A stretch of DNA of 8,917 nucleotides from Desulfobacterales bacterium CG23_combo_of_CG06-09_8_20_14_all_51_8 (lineage in GTDB: Bacteria > Desulfobacterota > Desulfobacteria > Desulfobacterales > Desulfosalsimonadaceae): the NCBI GenBank assembly GCA_002772195.1, contig PCSG01000074.1, positions 5,849 through 14,765 of the forward strand. Direction: 5' to 3'. Position 1 is the stretch's first letter; each line of letters begins with the position of its first letter. A program made the translations under genes and the position numbers. The notes below the pieces were generated by a model. It did not search any database, was not told the origin of the DNA, and saw nothing but the letters and a program-made list of their open reading frames with translations. This document shows, piece after piece, positions 1-8,917 of this stretch.

Positions 1-563
1 AACAGGGGCAGGAGGACCAGTTTTTTATTCATTTTATAGAAAAAATGATACCCGGAAAGGCTCATGAAAGCGAGAGCCACGGAAAAATATCCGAACAGGC
101 AGGGATTGTAGGGGCCGATAATGCGGTCTGAAAAATCAATGGAAATAGCGGCAAACAGGGCATAGAGGCCGGAGGCGACGGCCCCGGCGAGAACGCTGTA
201 CCATATGGTTCCCTTTGCAAGTCTCGACTGGACGAACAAATAATAAATCGGAATGATGGTCAGCATCCGGATCTCATGATCAATATGCAGTTTGAAAATC
301 GAGACTCCGTCCAAGAAATTATGGGCAAGGATCATCATCAGGCTGAAGATAAAATATAATACAAATACGCCCATGATTACTTTTTCGGAAATGATATATT
401 CAATGCGTCCCTGTTGAATGAAGGCATAAATGCCGATCAATGTGAGCAGCACCATGATGCTGCTGCCCGCGTGTTCCATCAGATTGGTGAAGGCCGGTGT
501 GATCAGGATCAGGAAAAGGGTCGTCGACCGGATGCCGTCCGGGATGGTTTTTATTTTTGTCAT
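1..563 (-). CDS. O-antigen ligase-like polytopic membrane protein, N-terminal part (3' end outside window)
   Basis: I translated this frame by hand from the ATG at 563-561. It stays open for 187 codons to the window edge, so the gene is cut at its 3' end. Hydrophobic stretches lie at about residues 14-28, 34-50, 61-80, 100-113, 120-140 and 155-172, which indicates an inner-membrane protein. The segment FKLHIDHEIRMLTIIPIYYLF-like at 90-110 and the NPCLFG motif at 153-158, inside a glycine-rich helix, resemble the Wzy_C/WaaL O-antigen ligase superfamily. Members of that family transfer undecaprenyl-linked glycan to lipid A-core at the periplasmic face. The catalytic periplasmic loop would lie beyond the window. 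A weak AAAGGT ribosome site sits about 12 bases upstream, and no other in-frame start is seen. It follows the sulfotransferase gene by 66 bases on the same strand, so co-transcription is likely. An O-antigen polymerase cannot be excluded. Confidence 0.6.
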   Translation of the reverse strand, partial: MTKIKTIPDGIRSTTLFLILITPAFTNLMEHAGSSIMVLLTLIGIYAFIQQGRIEYIISEKVIMGVFVLYFIFSLMMILAHNFLDGVSIFKLHIDHEIRMLTIIPIYYLFVQSRLAKGTIWYSVLAGAVASGLYALFAAISIDFSDRIIGPYNPCLFGYFSVALAFMSLSGYHFFYKMNKKLVLLPL

Positions 564-3500
564 GGGCGTGAAGGTACCTTTAAAATTTATGGTTCTGTTG
601 GGAGTTGCATGCGTCCGGGGGAACGTCTTTCATGACGGGTCGAATTGATAATTCATCAGTTGGATTTCCCTGGCGAACAGGTGCGCGATTTTTTCCTGGT
701 CATCCGCATTTAAAACATCCCGGTAATGCCGCCGGTCTTTTCGAAAGGACGTCTTGGCCCGGGGCAGGAGCGGGGTCTCCGGAAACCCCAGTTTCTGACC
801 GACGGATTTGAGTTCCGCTTCAAGATTCTCAAAACGGCAGATCCGGTCCACCACCACTTCATCATTGATGGTATAGAGCCGGTATCCGTATTTATGGAGG
901 AGCAGCGGTTCGCTGGAACGGATGAATTCCGAAACCGGAGGCCGGGGTTCGGATTTATGGCGCCAGTAATAGAAGGAAATAATGCGGTCCCAGGGGTCGC
1001 GCTCAAAACAGAATTTATAGTAATCCTTCCAGACGCTTTCACCCACGAGAGATTTGATTTCCGCTGCGGGAATATGGTGGTAAAACCGGGCTTTCTTTTT
1101 TTGGCGCTGGATCAGGCGGTAGATGTCCCGGAACCGGTAGTCGTAAAACGGGGCCTCCCAGTTCTGGGGGCCTGGATAGTGGAGCTGTTTTCGGATCTCT
1201 TCGTCCCCGGGATCGTTGGGCGTTATGATATCATCTTCCCCGCAGAATCTGGCCAGCGCGATTTCAATGCTGGTGCTCGCGGTCTTGTTGGTCTTGATGA
1301 AGATAAATTTATATTTATGGGAAATGATCATGTACCGGACCTTTAATCGCTCCGCGTGTTTTTTCCCCGCCCCTTTCCGATAAAGAGAACCGGTTCTGCT
1401 TTTAGCACATCTGTTCTACAATTTCCATACGCATGAAATTTTTTTTTCATTCCGCCCGTGGGGTTTCATAATGGTTATTACCATCTAATATTGTTGAAAA
1501 TTTTATTTTGATTGACACAAAACAGGCGGCTTTATATGGTTTTGACGCACGAGGCAAAGTGGAGAAAAACATGACAAAGGTATCCGAAAAAACCTATTCC
1601 CTGTCGGTGATTATTGTCGCCATGAACGAGGCGGACCGGATCATTCCCTGCCTGGATTCCGTGGCGCCCATCGCCGATGAAATCATCGTATTTGACAGCG
1701 GAAGCCAAGACCGGACCGTTGAAATATGCCGGAAATACACGGATAAGGTGTTTGTAACCCCGGACTGGCCCGGAGACGGCCCCCAGAAACAGCGGGCCCT
1801 TGGGAAAGCCGTCTGCCAGTGGGTGCTGTGCATCGACGCAGATGAAGTCCTCACCCCTGAGCTGAGGGAAGAAATCCATGCGGTTTTAATCAGCTGGCCC
1901 GTGGAAAAAGGGTTCAAGCTCAAATGGCTGCCGGTGATCTTCGGGCATAAATTATATCACGGACGCAGCGCCAGGGCTCCCCTGCGGCTGTTTCAACGGG
2001 AGGGGGCCGGTTTTTCGACGGCGGTGATCCATGGAAAACTCACTCTGGCCCCGGGACGGATCGGCAAGCTCAAGGGCCGGCTTCTGCATTACACCCACCG
2101 GGATTTTGAGCATTATCTGTATAAAAACCGCCTCTATGCGTGGATCGGGGCGAAAAATCGGTTCGAGGCCGGCAAAACCGGGTTCGGCCTTTCCGGCGCG
2201 GCCTTCCGGGCCCTGCTCACATTTATTGTAGTATATTTTCTCCGCCTGGGATTTTTAGACGGTCGGGTGGGGTTTCTGGTGGCCGTGATGTACAGCCAGA
2301 GCAGTTTCAATAAATACGCCGGGTTATGGACATTGCGCCAGGAATCGGCTATGAAACAGGCGGCAGCCATGAAAAAGAAGGCCGGGGATTCGGGGGATAG
2401 GTGAGAAATTACCTTTTCTATGTCAGCCAGCTTTATGGGTTTGCCGTTGTCCGGCCCCTGCAGAGCGTCATCCTTGCGCGGGGGGATAGCGCGGCCTGGT
2501 TTTTTGATGACCCGGAAAAACTGGCGCCTTATCTGCGGCCCGGGGAAAAGCAGCTTAAAACCGTCGCGGAAGTAAAGGCATACGATCCCTGCGCGGTGTT
2601 TGTTCCCGGCAACGTGGCGCCGGATTTTTTTCCAGGCATCAAGGTGGAATTGTTTCACGGGTTTCACGCCCGAAAGCGCAGCGACGAGCGCGGGCATTTC
2701 CGGATCCGGAATTTTTTCGACCTTTACTGCACCCATGGGCCGGATACGACCATTCCGTTCAAGGCACTTGAAAAAGCCAACGGGTCTTTTGAGGTTGTGG
2801 AAACCGGGTGGCCCAAGATGGACCCTCTGTTTGAGGCGGCGGCTGGTCCCCGGCTTGAAAAATCCCGGCCGGTGGTCCTGCTGACATCGACGTTCACGCC
2901 GAGTTTAAGCGCGGCCCCGGTGTTGTTGGAGACGGTCGCCCGCATCGCAGCCGCCGGGAACTGGCAATGGCTGGTGAATTTCCATCCCAAAATGGACTTG
3001 GCGGTGCTTTCCGCCTATCAATCCCTTGAAAGCGAGAACCTGGCGTGCGTGGATACGGATGACGTGATTCCGCTGTTAAAACAAGCCGATATCATGGTGT
3101 CTGATACGTCTTCCATCATTTCGGAGTTTCTGCTCCTGCATAAGCCGGTGGTGACGTTTAAAAACCGGGCCCCGGGTCCGCAACTGCTCAATATTACGGA
3201 GCCGGAAGACCTGGAACAAACAATCGAACGGGGACTATCCCGGCCTGATGAGCTGATAAAAGCCATCACGGCCTATGCCGATCATATTCATCCCTACCGG
3301 GACGGACGCTCCAGCCTCCGGGTGCTGGCGGCGGCGGACAGCCTCGCGGATCGGGGCACCGGGCATCTTCGGCCAAAGCCCGTAAATCTCATCCGGCGGC
3401 TGAAAATCCGCAAACAACTTAGGTATTACCGGTTTTAGCCTTGACAATTTTTTCGGGAAAACGCTAAGAAATTTTTATAACCTTCATGCCCGAATGGGCA

Positions 3501-6500
3501 CAACGAAGGATGAAAATAAAGACTTAGCTTATTTTTCCTGCGCCTCAGCGACTCTGCGCGAGATATGTTTTTTCTCCCGCAGGGACGCAGAGGGTTTTTT
3601 ATATTTTCATATAAAACATCATAAAAAGAACAAAGGAAGCGACAATGAACCCGTTAGCAAAAGAACTGAACCAAGTCATCGAAACCGGCAACCCGAACCT
3701 GATGGCCATGCTGGCCGACATTGGCAAAAATCTGTTTTTCCCCAAGGGGATTTTGGCCCAGAGCGCCGAGGCCAAGGAAAAAGCCCACCGGATCAACGCC
3801 ACCATCGGGATCGCCAAAGAAGGCGGTGCCACCATGGCCCTGCCGTCTGTTATGGCCAGTATTTCCGCCTTGGGTGCGGAACAGGCTCTGACCTATGCCC
3901 CGTCCTTCGGCATTCCGGGCCTGCGGGCCGCCTGGAAGGACGCCATTTATGAAAAAAATCCCTCCCTGAAGGATAAGGCCATCAGTCTGCCGATTGTCAC
4001 CTGCGGCATTACCCACGGCATCAGCGTGTTCGCCGATGTCTGGGTGGACCCGGGTGATGTGGTGATTCTGCCGGACATGTTCTGGGGCAATTACAATATG
4101 ATTTTGAATGTCCGCAAACATGCCACCATCAAGCATTTTAAAATTTTTACGGAATCCGGCGGCTATAATACCGAGGCGTTTGCGGCAAAAGTCAAGGAAG
4201 AAGCCAAAACCCGGGACAAGATCATCGTGCTGCTCAATTTTCCCCAGAACCCCACGGGCTATACCCTCACCGTTGCCGAAGGGAACCGCGTGGTTCAGAT
4301 TTTGAAGGAAGTAGCGGAATCCGGCACCAACGTGATCGCTGTCCTTGATGACGCCTATTTCGGCCTTTTTTATGAGGATGATGTGATGAAAGAATCCCTT
4401 TTCGCCCAGCTCGCCGGTATTCATCCAAGGCTTTTGGCCGTAAAACTCGACGGGGCCACCAAGGAAAATTATGTGTGGGGGCTTCGGGTGGGATTTGTCA
4501 CCTATGGGTGCGCGGTTACGACGGATGCGAAAAAAGTTTACGATGCGCTTGAGCGGAAAACAGCCGGGGCCGTGCGGGGCAATATTTCCAATGCCAGCCA
4601 CTTGAGCCAGTCCATTGTCCTGGCATCCATGAAAAGCGAGAATTTCGCGCGGGAAAAAGCGGAAAAATACAAAATCCTCGAAGCCCGGGCCCGGAAAGTC
4701 AAAGCGGTGTTGGCGGACCCCAAATATAAAGACGCCTGGGACGTGTATCCGTTTAATTCCGGCTATTTCATGTGCATCCGTTTAAAGATGGTGAAGGCGG
4801 AAGCCTTGCGGGTCCATCTCCTGGACAAATACGGCGTGGGACTCATCAGTCTGGGGGACACAGACCTGCGGGTGGCGTTTTCCTGCCTTGAGGAAGCCGA
4901 TGTTCAGGTATTGTTCGACACAGTACTTCAGGGGATAAAAGACCTGAGCTGATCAGGAAAGCATGGAAGCAATGACGGAACAGGCATTATCCAAAAAAAA
5001 TGTTCTGGAGTTTATCCGGGAATATTTCAACACGGTGGTTCCGTTTAATATTCTGGTGGGACTCCATGTCACCAAAATGACCCCGGAAGTGGTGGAAGTG
5101 CATACCGCCATGCGAAAGGAGCTGATCGGCAACACGGTGCAGAAGATTCTTCACGGGGGCGTGGTGTCCACGCTTCTCGATGTAGCCAGCGGTCTGGTGG
5201 CCATGGCCCAGTCCATTGAAAAGCTGGATGATCTGACTCCGGAAAATGTGGAGATTCATCTGAAAAACGTGGGCACCATCGACCTGCGCATTGATTACCT
5301 GCTGCCCGGCCGGGGGGAAGAATTTACGGCTTACGCCTATGTGATCCGGCATGGCAAAAAAGTCGTGGTCTCCCGGATGGAACTGGAAAATGAAAAAGGC
5401 GATCAGCTCGCCGTGGGCACCGGGACGTATATTGTGGGGTAGCTTTTTTACTCATAGCCGACCGCCACCAGAAACAACCCCCGGGCCGGGGCCGTGGCCC
5501 CGGCCCGGTCCCGGTTTTTCGCCTTAAGGATTTGCTTGAACTCATCCGGCGTGGTTTTTCCCATGCCCACATCTACTAACGTCCCCACCAGGTTCCGCAC
5601 CATATACCGCAAAAATCCGTCGGCGGTGATCTCAAAAAGGACAAAACCTTCCGATGTTTTTTCTACGATCGCATGGACCACCGTCCGGACGGTATGGGCT
5701 TTCGGGCTTCCGGTCCCCTCAAAAGACTTGAAATCATGGGTGCCGATGATGTGTCCTGCGGCCTGGTTCATGGCGTCGATATTTAGTGGTTTCCGAATGT
5801 GCCAGGCATACTGGCGGCCGACGGCCAGGGGAATCTGCTGATTGTAGATCCGGTACTGGTAGGTTTTGGTTTTGGCGGAGAACCGGGCATGAAAGTCATC
5901 GGATACTTTTTCACAGTCGAGAATCACGATGTCATCGGGAAGCAGGCTGTTTAACCCGGCCAGGAACCCTTCCGCCGGAATGCGGCTTTCCGTCTTAAAG
6001 CTGGCTACTTGGCCCAAAGCGTGGACCCCGGCGTCGGTGCGGCCGGAGCCCTCCACCCGGACGGGCTCCTTTGTCATCTGTGAGAGGGCTTTTTCAATGG
6101 TTTCCTGGAGGGTGACGTCTCCGGCCTGGATCTGCCAGCCGTGGTAGGCGGTGCCGTCATATTCCATGATGAGTTTGTAGGTTTTCATAAGATGATATTG
6201 ACAAAAAATTTCGGTAAGTTCAATAAGAGAAGTCAATTCGGTTCAACGCTCAAAATTCAAAGCTCACGCATTTAGTTAAAAATTCGGGAGAAGCATCATG
6301 TGCAGAGGATTTCAGGCCGCCGGGATCCGGGCGGGGATCAAGAAGAATCAGGCAGAGGATCTGGGGCTCATCGTATCTGAAGTGCCGACGGCGGTGGCCG
6401 GGGTATTCACCCGAAACAAGATCAAGGCGGCCCCGGTCTTGCTGGACATGGAGCGAGTGGCCGCAGGCACCTGCCGGGCTGTCATCGTCAACAGCGGCAA

Positions 6501-8917
6501 CGCCAACTGCTGCACGGGTGAGCAGGGGATGGAGGATGCTGTCCGCATGGCCCGGGCTGCGGCGCAAATTCTTGGGTTGCCCGAAGACCAGGTGCTGGTT
6601 TCCTCCACCGGTGTTATCGGCCAGTATCTGCCGGTGGAAAAAATTGAAAATGCCCTGCCGCGGCTCGCGGCCGCCTTGTCGCCTTCCGGATTTCTCGATT
6701 TTGCGAAAGCCATCATGACCACGGACACCCGGTCCAAGATGCTTTCGCGGAAGGTTGAGATTGCGGGCGGTTCTTTTTCCATGATCGGGATCGTCAAGGG
6801 CGCGGGCATGATCCGGCCGGACATGGCGACCATGCTCTGTTATGTGTGCACGGACGTTGAGGCGGATGCGGCGGCTCTGAAAAAACTCCTGACCCATGCC
6901 GTGGACCTGTCCTTTAACCGCATCACCATTGACGGGGACACCAGCACCAATGACACGGTGCTGGTTCTGGCAAACGGCCAATCAGGATTGTCTATTAAAG
7001 ACGCGCCAGTCAAGGCTGCGTTTCAGAATGCCCTGGAAGTCATGCTCGTGGATCTTGCCAAAATGGTGGTCAAGGACGGGGAAGGGGTGACCAAGCTTGT
7101 GGAGATCAAGGTCATGGGCGCGGCCACGGATGCGGATGCGAAAAAAATGGCCGACGCCGTGGCCCATTCCAATCTGGTCAAAACCGCGTTTTTCGGTGAA
7201 GACGCCAACTGGGGCCGCATCATCGGGGCTTTGGGCCGGGCCGGGGCCGAACTCGATCCCGACGCCATCGACATCTCCTTTGATGACGTGTGCCTTGTGA
7301 AAAACAGCCGCTGGCAGGGGATTGATGCCGAGGCGGATGCGACCAAAGTCCTGAAACAGCCGGAATTTTTCGTGACCATCGACGCCCATATCGGCTCCGG
7401 GACCGCATCCTGCTGGACCTGCGATTTTTCAATTGATTATGTGAAGATCAACGCGGATTATCGGTCTTAAAAGGTAAATGATTTTCCCGCAGAGCCGCAA
7501 AGACGCTGAGTCTTATTCCTTGCCATCCATCTGAATTCATTTTAAAAGAATATGCTTAAAGGGGAGGCTATGTGTGTTATTGAGAAACCATATAAACTTA
7601 GGCGTCTGAAATATGCGGCCTGCTATCGAGTTTGAACAGCAAGGTTCTACGCTGCTTCTTCTGTACACGGCCCGCGACGACGATTCATGGGTATATGACA
7701 GATTTGATCGCGGCGAAGACCTCCTTATTAAGGGAACCTTCCACTTCCGTCGCGAACACCTCCTCGCTCAGCAATCAGCGGATGCACCGAACGACGAGAT
7801 TACCTTCGTGGACTTCGAGCCCCTTCGTTTTAGGGTGGTTCACTTGGAGGGAGAGTACTTTTCGTTCGATCCCGAGGTCTTACCCATCGGGTACCCATTG
7901 CTCATTCACCGCGATGCGCAGATGACTTGGAAGTGGTTTACTGCTGAGCAACGTACTTCCATCTTCCGCGTCATTTCAGAAATCAGACCTAAGCGAATCG
8001 TCATTGGTGGAAATGAACCTGATGCTATTCCCGAGGCCGAATTCGAGAAACTGATTACAAACTTTCCAACAGGTCATGAGCTCAAGCGGTACGTCCTTGC
8101 CAGGGTCGCCGCAGTTGTACGCGAGTTTTCAGAAACGCAGGTCGACGCAGAACGTCTCTTCCGCAAATACGTAAACAAGCGCCTTAGCAAACGAACCGTC
8201 GACATCGTTGGTCTCTTTCGGAGGGATGAGGAAAAAAAATATCGCTACCTCCTCGATCGGCTTTCCACGATGTTGGCGGTGGAAGAGACATACCCAGAAG
8301 CAGCTTGGCAAGCCGAGATTCTCCAGATCGTCCTGCTGCTAAACCCAAAGTACATAAAGGCCATTGAGCACGGGCCGGTTCGGGATGCTGATCGAGGCAC
8401 TACCAGAGAAATCGACATTCTATTGATTGATGCATCGGGTAATGTTGATGTAATCGAGATCAAGAAGCCCTTTAACAAGTGCATCGTTACTGAAGGGCTG
8501 CACAGGGATAACCACATACCGCTACGAGAGCTTTCGGGCTCTGTAATGCAGGTTGAAAAGTATCTCTACTACCTGAATCGGTGGGGTGCTGAGGGCGAAG
8601 AGGCATTGACTGCGAAGTATCGAGAACAATTGCCGTCTGGATTCTCCATCAAGATAACAAATCCCACTGGAATCATTATCATAGGCCGTGATAACAAACT
8701 CACCGAAGCGCAACGTCGAGATTTTGAGGTGGTGAAACGGAAGTACAAGAACATTGCTGACATCATTACTTACGATGAACTACTACGCAGACTTGATTTC
8801 GTTATTAAGCAGTTCTCCGCTGACGCCTAAGGAACTGTTCAAAAATTATTCATTCTTTTTAATGGAGTAATTCCACTCACCATGAAAAGATTCCGGGTGA
8901 TGGCAGAGGGCTTTCAT

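Overview
The window reads as a chromosomal segment of a Gram-negative bacterium of moderate to high GC. The lipopolysaccharide-type surface genes, the compact gene spacing and the family mix suggest a Desulfobacterota-like (sulfate-reducer type) anaerobe. That assignment is inference; no rRNA or other marker gene is present.

Region 1 (1-3438) is a surface-polysaccharide block. Two genes run leftward: a membrane protein of the O-antigen ligase type, cut by the window edge, and a sulfotransferase. Two overlapping genes run rightward: a WaaE/KdtX-like family 2 glycosyltransferase and a CDP-glycerol glycerophosphotransferase-like enzyme. A divergent intergenic region (1332-1570) separates the pairs and holds several small inverted repeats and a good sigma70-like promoter. 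Together the genes suggest an LPS core or O-chain that is extended, capped and decorated with sulfate and perhaps a polyol phosphate.

Region 2 (3439-5442) is a two-gene unit: a fold-type I PLP aminotransferase followed 10 bases later by a hotdog-fold PaaI-type thioesterase. A 206-base leader precedes it and contains two hairpins. The second hairpin is an imperfect inverted copy of a repeat seen again at 7486-7510.

Region 3 (5448-7470) is housekeeping. truA (tRNA pseudouridine synthase) runs leftward and converges on the thioesterase gene with only 5 bases between them. argJ (arginine biosynthesis) runs rightward and diverges from truA. A very GC-rich, nearly perfect 28-base palindrome followed by a T-run lies inside the truA 3' end and is placed to act as the terminator of the converging operon.

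Region 4 (7471-8917) is accessory. A lone gene encodes a 405-residue Shedu-type (DUF4263, SduA) anti-phage nuclease with a visible PD-(D/E)XK core. It is lower in GC than argJ, is preceded by the second repeat copy, and may be coupled to an 11-codon leader frame. The first 12 codons of a possible further gene end the window.

I found no CRISPR array, tRNA, rRNA or complete insertion sequence. The most interesting item is the Shedu gene and the way it sits against argJ.
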